From DAOPKN01 sp035391225 (GTDB lineage Bacteria > Thermotogota > Thermotogae > MWEM01): DNA of 41,992 nucleotides. This document shows positions 16,799 to 24,422 of the stretch, one piece after another (the stretch's first letter is position 1; every line of letters begins with the position of its first letter). Both the position numbers and the translations under genes were made by a program. The notes below the pieces were generated by a model. That model did not search any database, was not told where the DNA came from, and saw only the letters and a list, made by a program, of their open reading frames with translations. Where the stretch lies: assembly GCA_035391225.1 (NCBI GenBank), contig DAOPKN010000017.1, positions 1 to 41,992 of the forward strand. Direction: 5' to 3'.

Positions 16799-16807
16799 AT
16801 TATAACA
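16799..16807 (-). promoter_or_regulatory. Extended -10 promoter before the AAA+ regulator
   Basis: On the minus strand this reads TGTTATAAT, a consensus -10 with TGn extension, 32 bases before the regulator start. No good -35 is visible. It lies between the transglutaminase stop (16822) and the regulator, so the seven-gene group can be transcribed separately from the dapF operon. It is a sigma-70 type element, not a -24/-12 site. Confidence 0.6.
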
Positions 16808-16821
16808 CGGATTCAACCCCG

Positions 16822-18192
16822 CTATTCCTCGGAAAAAGAAAGAATCTCCGCCGTGGAGTGGTACTCCGCGGGGTCCACGGTTTGTTGATCGGTTTGGAGT
16901 TCCCCTGACTGGTTGTCGAACGGATCTGCCCGGAAAAAGTCGGTCGCCGGGCGAAAGGGGCAACTGGGGCTGGAGGTCGAAACCATGCGGAAAGGGTCCA
17001 AGTTGGTGAAGAAGAAGGAACGGTAGGCGGGCCTCTCCCTACGGGCTCCCCCAAAAGAGCAGTCCACCGGCAGCCATCCATATGGAGCCACGTAGAAAAG
17101 TGCCCAGTCATGGTTTCCCACACCCCCAGGATTGGCATACCAGCCCGATTGCCAACGGGCGGGGATGCCTGCCAAACGGCAGAGGGTGATAAACGCAAAA
17201 GCCTGAACCCCGCAATCTCCCAGGCGATTCACCACCGCATATTCCGCCAGGCAGGAATACAACCGGTACGGAAGCATGTAGCGATAGCGTACGTTTTGGG
17301 TAATCCAGGAGTAGATGTTCTGGGCCACGAAGTATGGATTCTGCTGGTTTGCCGAAAGGTTCTCTGCCAACTCGCGTAACAATGGCGTGAAACAAACATG
17401 GGGAGCCTCGGGTTGCAAAAAGGGTCGGAGCCTGGATCGATCAGCTTTGGAAAGTCGCTGTACCTGCTGGGGATCCACCGCGCTGCAAATCGGGCGAATG
17501 GAGTAGCCAAAACGCAACGTGAACTCCTGGTCTTTGACTCCGTCTCTTTCGAAGAAAACCGTTCGCTGCCCCCAGCACGCGGGAGATACCATGGTGGGAA
17601 CCGGATCCGCTTCCAGCAACACACCCCCACTTTGTTGGAGGTCCTCCCTGGGAAAGGGAAGCCAGCAACGGGTCTTTTTTCCGCGGTACGGATGCGTGGG
17701 ACGAAAGGAAAGCCGGATCTGCGCTTCAACCCGGTAGGAACGCTCCGCTCCTTTTCCCTGGATCAGTTGGTCAATCATGGGATGAAGCAAACCATCGGTT
17801 TTTTCCCGAAGGGCATTGCCGTTTTTCCTGCGGGGCGCGAGTTCCGGATGCAGGAAAAAAAGGTTCTCCACGAAACGCCGTTCGAAACGGGTTTCCCCTT
17901 CCACCGGTATGCAATCCAACCATTGCTCCTCCTGGAAACGATTCCATTCCTCCTCGCTGACGTCCGGCAATTGCTCCTGCAGATGCTGCTTGGCTTCGGA
18001 ACGACACCAGGGATACGTGCGCTTCAGGTCAAGGATGCGCGTACGCTCGAAAGCAAGCCTTTGAAAGGCACCTTGGGTCGCAACTCCTTTCTGTTGCTCC
18101 TCGATCTTTTCCAGCGCACGGAAAAACTGGCCCTCTTCCACCAGTCGCCGCACGCAATCCGGAACGGGGTAGTTCATCCACTGCAGTTCCAT
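16822..18192 (-). CDS. Transglutaminase-like cysteine protease-fold protein
   Basis: 456 residues, no signal peptide, so apparently cytoplasmic. The C-terminal part is a transglutaminase-like domain with the full triad: Cys327 in RLGDCGVQA, His361 in GNHDWALFYV and Asp377 in LPVDCSFGG. The family includes peptidases and amidases as well as cross-linkers. The first 260 residues are not recognised: a helical segment (1-135), then a beta-rich region with 'RVEAQIRLSFRPTHPYRG' and 'FTLRFGYSIRP' like the beta-sandwich that precedes many bacterial transglutaminase domains. It overlaps ldcA by 19 bases and is the last gene of dapF-dppA-ldcA. A peptidase acting on imported murein peptides is a reasonable guess; substrate is unknown. 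Confidence 0.88.
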   Translation of the reverse strand: MELQWMNYPVPDCVRRLVEEGQFFRALEKIEEQQKGVATQGAFQRLAFERTRILDLKRTYPWCRSEAKQHLQEQLPDVSEEEWNRFQEEQWLDCIPVEGETRFERRFVENLFFLHPELAPRRKNGNALREKTDGLLHPMIDQLIQGKGAERSYRVEAQIRLSFRPTHPYRGKKTRCWLPFPREDLQQSGGVLLEADPVPTMVSPACWGQRTVFFERDGVKDQEFTLRFGYSIRPICSAVDPQQVQRLSKADRSRLRPFLQPEAPHVCFTPLLRELAENLSANQQNPYFVAQNIYSWITQNVRYRYMLPYRLYSCLAEYAVVNRLGDCGVQAFAFITLCRLAGIPARWQSGWYANPGGVGNHDWALFYVAPYGWLPVDCSFGGARRERPAYRSFFFTNLDPFRMVSTSSPSCPFRPATDFFRADPFDNQSGELQTDQQTVDPAEYHSTAEILSFSEE

Positions 18193-19052
18193 TTGCTTTC
18201 CCTCCCCCCTGCTTGCCGAATTTGCAAGGAATCCGATTCCAGCTGCACCTCGGAACCCAGAAGCAGCGAAAACTTGTCAAAGCTACCGTGGAAAGCCGGA
18301 AAACCCAGGCGCACGGGAATCGTTAGCGACCCGGAGAAGTTTCGCAGCATCTCGAGCAACCCGTAAGGGTTTGAACCTTTCCGGGTGCGCGTGAATGCGC
18401 AGAAAACGATTCCCCGTACCTCCGCGAAGCCAGGCGAACGCTGGAGTTGCCACAGGAATCGCTCGATGGAATCCACGGACTCCGACGTGTCTTCCAACAA
18501 AAGCACCGAATCGGAAAGAATGTCGGATGCGCCCACGTGTGCCAACACGGTCATCATCACGGAAAGGTTCCCCGCGACCAAGCGCCCGGAAGCCGTACCG
18601 GGGTTCAAAACCCTTGTTTCCATCCAGCGGGGAAAGCGAAAGGTGCGCTGCTCCCCGTACCCCTTTTTCTCCAGCAGTTCCACCAGGAAGTTCCGCGAGC
18701 GGAAAGATCGCCCAAGCTCAAAAAGCATGGGCCCGTGGATCGCAGGCTTCCCCTTCTTGTACTGCCACAACAGCAACGAGGTGATGTCGCTGTATCCAAT
18801 GATGGGGCAGTCCACTCCCTCGGGAAGAAAATCCAGCAGGTGAAAGCTTCCACAACCCCCACGGGCACACAGGATGGCATCGCATCGCGTGGACAAGTCG
18901 ACAAGCTCCTTCGCCTTCGCGGCGGGGCAAAGCGCACGCGTGCAACTTTCGCCGATTTCCAACGAGAAACCAAGTTCCTCCAGAACGGCGATGCTGGCCG
19001 ACAACACCCCCGGCACAAGCCGCGAAGCGGGGCTACTCACACCAAGCTTCAT
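18174..19052 (-). CDS. ldcA: LD-carboxypeptidase (S66 family)
   Basis: 292 residues. S66 enzymes remove the terminal D-alanine from murein tetrapeptides in the cytoplasm. The catalytic triad can be placed: Ser88 in IIGYSDITSLL, Glu187 in LLLEDTSES and His255 in FPAFHGSFDKFSLLLG. ARGGCGSFHLLDFL and GRLVAGNLSVM are also characteristic. The frame is open upstream, but the ATG at 19052 gives the family N-terminus (MKLGVSSPASR) and overlaps the dppA stop by four bases. The neighbours DapF, DppA and a transglutaminase-like protein fit recycling of cell-wall peptides, as in the B. subtilis dpp-ykf group. Confidence 0.93.
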   Translation of the reverse strand: MKLGVSSPASRLVPGVLSASIAVLEELGFSLEIGESCTRALCPAAKAKELVDLSTRCDAILCARGGCGSFHLLDFLPEGVDCPIIGYSDITSLLLWQYKKGKPAIHGPMLFELGRSFRSRNFLVELLEKKGYGEQRTFRFPRWMETRVLNPGTASGRLVAGNLSVMMTVLAHVGASDILSDSVLLLEDTSESVDSIERFLWQLQRSPGFAEVRGIVFCAFTRTRKGSNPYGLLEMLRNFSGSLTIPVRLGFPAFHGSFDKFSLLLGSEVQLESDSLQIRQAGGRESKWNCSG

Positions 19053-19897
19053 AGGTTCCCCGCTTTGGCCAGGAAAATCATGGCCAGAAGCGCCCTGTAC
19101 ACGAGAGGGAATTCTTCGGCTTCGAAAGACACCGTTCTGCCATCCAGTCTCTTGGAATATGGCATCATGCACACCACATCTGCTTGCGCGGTATGCGAAA
19201 ACTCGATCCGGCATTCCACGGGGGAGCGAAACCGGAAAACCGGGAAATCCCGGAGCGGGGAATCGAAAACGGTACGCGTCTTTTCGATGGTTTGCGCGCG
19301 AACCCGTTCCATGGGATAGTTCTTCGCGGAATAACGGGAAACCGCCTGCTTCGTCTCCACGAAAGCAACTCCCGGCAGCTGGTTCCCCTCTTCCAATTCC
19401 AGCCGCAACGCGCGATCGCCCACGATCAACCCGATGGGGACATCGTAATACCCTGCCAGTCCTGCGTTGATAAGGGTTTCATTCATCGGAATATCGTTGA
19501 TCCAGATGTCGTGGATGCACGCATTGGAGTAGGTATGATCCATGTTGCCATGGAGTCTACCCACGCCCGCATGGTATCCCACCAGGAAAACGAGATCCAC
19601 GTCAGGGCCCATCGTGGTCATCATGTAATCCGGCCGTGGAAAACCCGAGATCAGGTGGAGGCGATCGTCCAGGCCCGTGATGTCGTAGCTGAGGGAATCG
19701 CCAAGGGAATGCGAATCCGCCAGCACGATCTCTTCCAGCGAATCGTTGGCGCGACTGGCATGGATTCCCTCGATAACCCACGAAACCTGGCGGAATATGG
19801 CCTCCCGCACGAACCTGCGCTCGTTTCCAATCTCCTGCTGCCAACTGAACGTGCCGGCAACCCCTTCCATATCCACCGAAATGAATAGCTTCTTCAT
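19049..19897 (-). CDS. dppA: D-aminopeptidase, DppA family (M55)
   Basis: 282 residues. DppA is a zinc peptidase that cleaves D-amino-acid dipeptides such as D-Ala-D-Ala. The N-terminus MKKLFISVDMEGVAG carries the metal ligands Asp9 and Glu11; His63 (LADSHS), His109 (VGYHAG) and Glu140 (PMNETLINAG) match the remaining ligands by spacing. The ATG at 19897 has AAGGAG upstream; the frame continues further upstream without a ribosome site. It follows dapF by 23 bases and overlaps ldcA. Its product, D-alanine, and the LdcA product are both fragments of murein peptides, so the operon probably salvages these. Confidence 0.94.
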   Translation of the reverse strand: MKKLFISVDMEGVAGTFSWQQEIGNERRFVREAIFRQVSWVIEGIHASRANDSLEEIVLADSHSLGDSLSYDITGLDDRLHLISGFPRPDYMMTTMGPDVDLVFLVGYHAGVGRLHGNMDHTYSNACIHDIWINDIPMNETLINAGLAGYYDVPIGLIVGDRALRLELEEGNQLPGVAFVETKQAVSRYSAKNYPMERVRAQTIEKTRTVFDSPLRDFPVFRFRSPVECRIEFSHTAQADVVCMMPYSKRLDGRTVSFEAEEFPLVYRALLAMIFLAKAGNL

Positions 19898-19920
19898 GCT
19901 GGCTCCTTTCGTATTTGTCC

Positions 19921-20673
19921 CTACATTCGATTTACGGGCCCTTCCAACCAAGGAAGACCCTTTTCGAAGCGCACAACCAGTGCGCCACCTGGCATCCTGA
20001 CCGTACGCGCACAATCACCAAGCCCGTTCCCCTTTTTTCCACTCTCCGCAAAACAACTCACCCAGGCACACGCCGTTGCACCGGTTCCGCAGGCAAGCGT
20101 CTCGCGATACACACCCCGCTCGTACGTGCGCACCTGCAGGCCATCGCCCTCTTGGTGAAAAACATTCACATTGGTTCCTTGCAGGAAGCGCTCGTGAAAG
20201 CAGATGCGACGACCCAAATGCTGCAGATCCACTTGGGATACATCCTGCACCTGCAGCACTACGTGCGGTACTCCCACCTCCACGAAAACACCCCTGTACC
20301 CCGCCAAATCCATCTCTTCCACGAAACGTACCCGCGGAAGGCTCACCTCCACCCTTCCGTCCGTAAAAACCCGTCCGGCATGCTGCCCGCTGCGTGAACG
20401 AAAAAGGATCCTTTCCGCTCGCATCGCCATTCCATGATCCACAAGGAACCGCAGGAACACCCGTGCCCCGTTTCCACACATCTCCCCCCGCGATCCATCC
20501 CGGTTGAAGTAATCCATTCGAAAGCCCCCTGGCGCGGTTTCCACGAAAATCGCGCCATCCAGATCCTGCACGTTTTGCTGAACGCAACGCCGCTTGTGCT
20601 CGTCATCGGATGCAAACTCCTCGGGAGCAAACACCACAAACGAATTTCCAGCACCCTCGTAGTGTTCCGGCAC
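19921..20673 (-). CDS. dapF: Diaminopimelate epimerase
   Basis: 250 residues, a little shorter than the usual 270-280. It interconverts LL- and meso-diaminopimelate, for lysine and murein synthesis or breakdown. The two catalytic cysteines are present: Cys66 in EMCGNGAR and Cys195 in LACGTGATA; YFNRDGS before the first is also typical. The N-terminus EHYEGAGNSFVVF aligns with the family start 'GxGNDFVV', so the GTG at 20673 is chosen, with AAGGGGAGAAGGA upstream. Position 11 is Ser where relatives have Asp (GNSF instead of GNDF), a small change near the substrate pocket. First gene of the minus-strand murein-peptide operon. Confidence 0.93.
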   Translation of the reverse strand: MPEHYEGAGNSFVVFAPEEFASDDEHKRRCVQQNVQDLDGAIFVETAPGGFRMDYFNRDGSRGEMCGNGARVFLRFLVDHGMAMRAERILFRSRSGQHAGRVFTDGRVEVSLPRVRFVEEMDLAGYRGVFVEVGVPHVVLQVQDVSQVDLQHLGRRICFHERFLQGTNVNVFHQEGDGLQVRTYERGVYRETLACGTGATACAWVSCFAESGKKGNGLGDCARTVRMPGGALVVRFEKGLPWLEGPVNRM

Positions 20674-20703
20674 GGTCCTTCTCCCCTTTGATTCGTTTTT
20701 CTT

Positions 20704-20709
20704 ATTATA
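20704..20709 (-). promoter_or_regulatory. Probable -10 element for the dapF operon
   Basis: On the minus strand this reads TATAAT, 30 bases before the dapF GTG, in the A/T-rich divergent gap. No strong -35 or TGn extension is seen. It faces the extended -10 of the plus-strand gene 24 bases away, so the two operons start from overlapping divergent promoters. Confidence 0.5.
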
Positions 20710-20732
20710 ACGCTTTTTGCACCCCAAAAGTA

Positions 20733-20741
20733 TGGTAAAAT
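20733..20741 (+). promoter_or_regulatory. Extended -10 promoter for the plus-strand cluster
   Basis: TGGTAAAAT is a near-consensus -10 (TAAAAT) with TGn extension, 31 bases before the chosen TTG start. The -35 region is A/C-rich without a clear hexamer. Divergent from the dapF promoter. Confidence 0.5.
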
Positions 20742-20772
20742 TGACCAGCTTACATCCATGGGAGGAATCGTT

Positions 20773-21183
20773 TTGGAAATTTCTTTTGAACAATTGCTCA
20801 ATCTTTTGATGGCAAGACTCGAAGGATTGAACGCAGCAGTGGAAGATATGCGATTTCGCATGAACGTCATCGGCAGCCTATTGCTCGAAAAGACCGGCTT
20901 GACGCTCAGCGAAGTCGAGAATGCCGTGCAATCGCAGCTCAACGTGATGAAAGAAGTTGGGTCCATTGAATCCATTTCCAGCGCACAGGTGAAATCGCTG
21001 GCGAAAAGCATCCTGCACTGGTTCCAGGGAGACGTGGATTCCATCCAAGAGGAGATCGAAGCATACGAGAAAATGGTGAAAGAAGCCAGCGCTTCCATGT
21101 CCCCAAACACGAAAGAAAACATCATCCAGATTGCATCACCCAACCTGATGGATGACCTGGAAAAAATCAAGAGAAAAATGTAG
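20773..21183 (+). CDS. Small helical (coiled-coil) protein, unknown
   Basis: 136 residues, almost entirely alpha-helical, with heptad-like hydrophobic spacing, no signal peptide and no membrane segment. Not recognised. Two starts compete. The ATG at 20758 has no ribosome site. The TTG at 20773 has GGGAGGA at 20760-20766 with 6-base spacing and removes only five residues, so it is preferred. It begins the plus-strand cluster and its stop is 5 bases before the ABC ATPase start, so it may be a partner of that ATPase; this is inference from proximity. Confidence 0.75.
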   Translation: MEISFEQLLNLLMARLEGLNAAVEDMRFRMNVIGSLLLEKTGLTLSEVENAVQSQLNVMKEVGSIESISSAQVKSLAKSILHWFQGDVDSIQEEIEAYEKMVKEASASMSPNTKENIIQIASPNLMDDLEKIKRKM

Positions 21184-21188
21184 GTACC

Positions 21189-22130
21189 ATGAGTCCGCGT
21201 GCCGTCATTGAAGTCGAAAGGTTATCCCATCGCTTCGGGAAATTTCCTGCGTTGCAGGACATTTCCTTCGAAGTGGAAAAAGGGGAAATATTTGGCTTGA
21301 TCGGGCCAAACGGTGCGGGGAAAACAACCTTGGTTCGCTCCATCGTGACCCTTCTGAAACCCGATTCGGGGCGAATCAACGTTGTGGGTACCGACGTGGC
21401 ACGCCATCACAAGAAGGTGCGCCAACTGGTGGGATACGTTCCCGCCCAACCCTTGTTGTACCCCCACCTCACTGCCAAGGAGAACTTGGAGTTGTTTGCC
21501 TCCCTGTACAAGATTCCCGGCAAAGTGGCCCGGGAACGCATACATCAGTTCCTTTCCGCTTTCGATGTGTGGCAGTGGCGGAACAAGCAAATCAAGGCCT
21601 TTTCCACGGGCATGATGCAGAAGATCAACATCTGCAGGGGGCTGTTGCACAACCCAAAAGTTTTGATCTTGGACGAACCGACAAATGGCCTGGACCCCCA
21701 ATCGCGTCGTGTGGTCCGGGACTTCTTGTTTGACATCAAAGCACACGGAACCACCATCGTATTTACCACGCATCTGATGTGGGCGGTGGAAGAAATCTGC
21801 GACCGCATCTTGATCCTTGACAAGGGAAAGATGGTGCAGCTGGGCAGGATAACGGATTTGAAAGCTTCCATTCCGCCGCAGAGCCAAAGCGTGCGCGTTC
21901 ACGTGGACGGAACCATTACCGCGGACCACCTCCAGGCCCTGCAATCCCTGGATTACGTCAGTGGTTTTTGGCATAAAGAAAACCACCTTTTCGTCTTTGA
22001 ACTATCCACAGCGGAATACTTTTCCGCTTTTCACCAAGAGTGCGCAAAGCAATTTTCTTCCATCTCTTTGTTTCACCGGGAAATCCCCACCTTGGAGGAC
22101 GTTTTTCTTTACTTAACAGAAAAGGATTAA
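21189..22130 (+). CDS. ABC transporter ATPase, ABC-2/drug-export type
   Basis: 313 residues. Walker A GPNGAGKT is at 39-46, the Q-loop near VGYVPAQPLL, the signature at 138-142 reads FSTGM in place of LSGGQ, Walker B is VLILDEPTNGLDP and the switch histidine is His195. The spelling FSTGM and the C-terminal extension of about 90 residues are typical of the CcmA/NatA/DrrA export subfamily. Such ATPases normally sit beside an ABC-2 permease, but the next genes are a secreted protein and Mrp-like membrane proteins, so its membrane partner is unknown. ATG 21189 has only a weak TAGG site. Confidence 0.92.
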   Translation: MSPRAVIEVERLSHRFGKFPALQDISFEVEKGEIFGLIGPNGAGKTTLVRSIVTLLKPDSGRINVVGTDVARHHKKVRQLVGYVPAQPLLYPHLTAKENLELFASLYKIPGKVARERIHQFLSAFDVWQWRNKQIKAFSTGMMQKINICRGLLHNPKVLILDEPTNGLDPQSRRVVRDFLFDIKAHGTTIVFTTHLMWAVEEICDRILILDKGKMVQLGRITDLKASIPPQSQSVRVHVDGTITADHLQALQSLDYVSGFWHKENHLFVFELSTAEYFSAFHQECAKQFSSISLFHREIPTLEDVFLYLTEKD

Positions 22131-22154
22131 TTTCATTTTCTTTGGAGGTGCACC

Positions 22155-23693
22155 ATGAAGAAAGTCTTTTTCCTCTTTTCCTTGTTCGCATTGCTGGCAA
22201 CCTTGGGCCTTTCGTCGGTCATTGATTACATCCCGCAAGATGCTTCGCTCGTGATGATCATGCAAAACAACGCGGAAAACTACGCAAAGCTCAAGACCAT
22301 CGGGATTTTCGGTTTCATGCTCAGCGATTTCCAACTGGAAACCCTTCTCACCCAACAAATCGACACGTTCCAGTACACGAACGAAAGTTTCGTACCCTCG
22401 GAATTTTGGGGAGCACTGGGTGGAGACATCGCCCTCTTTGTCACCGGAGAAGTTAATTTTGACAAGCTTCTTTCGCTGGGCGAAGACATCCAGGCCAATC
22501 CGGAATCCGCCCTAAACATGATGGATCCAACCGCAGCCATGGACGATTTGGAAGGTGTTTTGGACCAAATGGATTTTTGCGTGATCGTGACACCAGCGGT
22601 ATCTCCCGACTTGGTGCTCAAGTCTTGGGGAGCCCTTTTTGAAACGAAGCTCACATGGGGATACAACGAGTCCCTGGGTATGTACCTGCAAAAGGACAAC
22701 GAAACGATGTTGCTCTCTCTGAATCAAAAGAGTATCGACCTCGCTCTTTCCGCCAAGCAGAACAACATTCGAAACAACCCCAACTTCCAGGCCTTGTATT
22801 CCAAGAAAGATTGGATGTTCTTCTACTCCAAGCCCAACACCGATATGCAATCCATGATGTCGGGCATGGAAGAGGAACTTGGCATCACGATCGATCCCAG
22901 CTGGTTCGACAAAGTCGAACTGGGATACCTTTTCGGGCGCGTGACGGTGCAAAACGCGCTGGTCGCAGAAATGCACAACCAGTACATTTACGCCGACCAA
23001 CAGCTGAAGGATCTGGCCGTGAATTCGCTGGTGGACGTGTACAACCTGGTGAAAGGAGTCAAGCTCCCGGGTTTTGCAAAGGGAATCATGCAAGTGGACA
23101 TGCCCCAATGGTTTTCTTTCCTCAAACCCCTCGCCGACGACATCCTTTCCCAAATGCTTTCCAGCGAGGAAGAGAAAGACATCGCGAACCAAGTAGAAGG
23201 CATTATGGAATCGCTTACCGGAGATGCCCGTTTTGGAGTGGACATGAACATTAGCGACACGGGCGAAACGACCGTGGACCTGTACGGCTCCTTGGGCATG
23301 ACGAAAACTTCCGGGCTGAAAGAGCTGATCGAAGACGAAGGCGGAGAAACCCTGAAGACCATTGGGAACGCCAATTACAGCCAAATCATGTCCCGTGCCA
23401 ACGCGGAGAGCATGGACCTGTTCATGGTACTGAACCCGGATTCGCTCGAGATCACCACCTTCTCCCCTGGTTCGATCAAGGAAAAGCTTTCCACCTATCC
23501 CGCAATGGATACCTCTGCTACCCTCATGGAAATGATCGATGCCTACTCCATGAAGAAGGCGTATGGAGTTCTTTTCGTGGATATTTCCGACGTGCTGGTC
23601 AAACTCCTGGGAATGCCCTACCCTTCCGGAGTGTTCAGCGAAGTCGGCGTGGACATGGAGGGAAACAGCCGCCTTCTTCTTGTGATCAAGTAA
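22155..23693 (+). CDS. Secreted protein of unknown function, DUF3352-like
   Basis: 512 residues with a signal peptide (MKKVFFLFSLFALLATLGLSS), then VIDYIPQDASLVMIMQNNAEN. The opening, and the alternation of short beta segments with long helices ('SPDLVLKSWGALFETKLTW', 'LLSLNQKSIDLALSAK'), resemble DUF3352-type surface proteins in style; the link is tentative. No cysteine pair, catalytic motif or anchor is evident, and it contains many Met residues (for example MQSMMSGMEE). GGAGGTG precedes the ATG. No terminator lies between it and the next gene's start, but a perfect one lies 26 bases after its stop, inside the next coding sequence. Confidence 0.85.
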   Translation: MKKVFFLFSLFALLATLGLSSVIDYIPQDASLVMIMQNNAENYAKLKTIGIFGFMLSDFQLETLLTQQIDTFQYTNESFVPSEFWGALGGDIALFVTGEVNFDKLLSLGEDIQANPESALNMMDPTAAMDDLEGVLDQMDFCVIVTPAVSPDLVLKSWGALFETKLTWGYNESLGMYLQKDNETMLLSLNQKSIDLALSAKQNNIRNNPNFQALYSKKDWMFFYSKPNTDMQSMMSGMEEELGITIDPSWFDKVELGYLFGRVTVQNALVAEMHNQYIYADQQLKDLAVNSLVDVYNLVKGVKLPGFAKGIMQVDMPQWFSFLKPLADDILSQMLSSEEEKDIANQVEGIMESLTGDARFGVDMNISDTGETTVDLYGSLGMTKTSGLKELIEDEGGETLKTIGNANYSQIMSRANAESMDLFMVLNPDSLEITTFSPGSIKEKLSTYPAMDTSATLMEMIDAYSMKKAYGVLFVDISDVLVKLLGMPYPSGVFSEVGVDMEGNSRLLLVIK

Positions 23694-23696
23694 GGC

Positions 23697-24422
23697 ATGC
23701 ATCCATCACTTTGGATATGGGTAATGGCGCTGATTAGCGCCATTACCCTGTTTTTTTCCCGAGACCTCCTGTTTTCCGTCCTGCTCTATGGCATTTTCGG
23801 GATCTTCAGTGCGGGGGCCTACCTTTTCATGGGAGCGCCCGATGTTTCGTTCGCCTCCTTTGCCCTTGGAGCAACGTTCACCACCTTCGTTTTCTTGATC
23901 TCCATTCGGAAAACCGGCAAATTCGTGGTGTACTTCCTGGTTACGCCATACCTGTTCTTCGAACAGCATCCGGGAGGTTTTTCCGGCTTCGAGTACGAAA
24001 TCCTGGCGCAGTTTGCCCGGGAAGAGTCGCAGGAATTGGAGTGTATCCCGGTTACATCGCCACAAGAACTCCGAAAGATCGCAAAATCCCACCAGCGTTG
24101 GGATGTTCTGGCGGGGGGGCTTTTCCTGGAAAACATCGACTGGCCATCCGGAAAGGTGCAACCCCTCAAGGTTCTTCCCACCCGGCTGTACGAGAATTCC
24201 GACGGAAAAGTGCTGGACCTGGTGCGCATGAAAGACCAGGTAACGGGCACAAATGCACAGCCAGACAATGCCCTTTCCAGCTATCTCCCCGCGAAAGAAA
24301 CCGATTACGTGTTCTTGGTACACGCCCAATCCCGCGAACTGAACCAAAAGTTATCGCGTTTCTTGAACCAGAAAAAGCAGGACGGCCAACTCGACGAATG
24401 GGTAAGGAGGCATATCGGATGA
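23697..24422 (+). CDS. Fusion: MbhD/MrpA C-terminal membrane domain plus periplasmic-binding-protein-like domain
   Basis: 241 residues in two parts. Residues 6-70 are three membrane helices with GAPDVSF (46-52), the hallmark of the MbhD/DUF4040 domain found in the C-terminal part of MrpA and in MbhD of membrane-bound hydrogenases. From about 73 the sequence reads like a compact family 3 solute-binding domain: FVVYFLVTPYLFF, GFSGFEYEILAQFA, RWDVLAGGLF, and a closing helix ELNQKLSRFLNQKKQDGQLDEW followed by a short tail. This joining is unusual. The ATG follows the previous stop by 3 bases with a poor ribosome site. The helix 1 codons are also a strong terminator hairpin. The ATGA end overlaps the next gene. 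Confidence 0.88.
   Translation: MHPSLWIWVMALISAITLFFSRDLLFSVLLYGIFGIFSAGAYLFMGAPDVSFASFALGATFTTFVFLISIRKTGKFVVYFLVTPYLFFEQHPGGFSGFEYEILAQFAREESQELECIPVTSPQELRKIAKSHQRWDVLAGGLFLENIDWPSGKVQPLKVLPTRLYENSDGKVLDLVRMKDQVTGTNAQPDNALSSYLPAKETDYVFLVHAQSRELNQKLSRFLNQKKQDGQLDEWVRRHIG
23719..23757 (+). terminator. Perfect terminator hairpin inside a coding sequence
   Basis: A 13-bp perfect stem (23719-23731 GGGTAATGGCGCT pairs with 23736-23748), a GATT loop, then TG and seven T (23751-23757). By structure it is a textbook Rho-independent terminator. It lies in codons 8-20 of the MbhD fusion gene, encoding part of its first membrane helix. It could end most transcripts of the secreted-protein gene just upstream and act as a brake on the Mrp-like genes. 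Confidence 0.85.
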
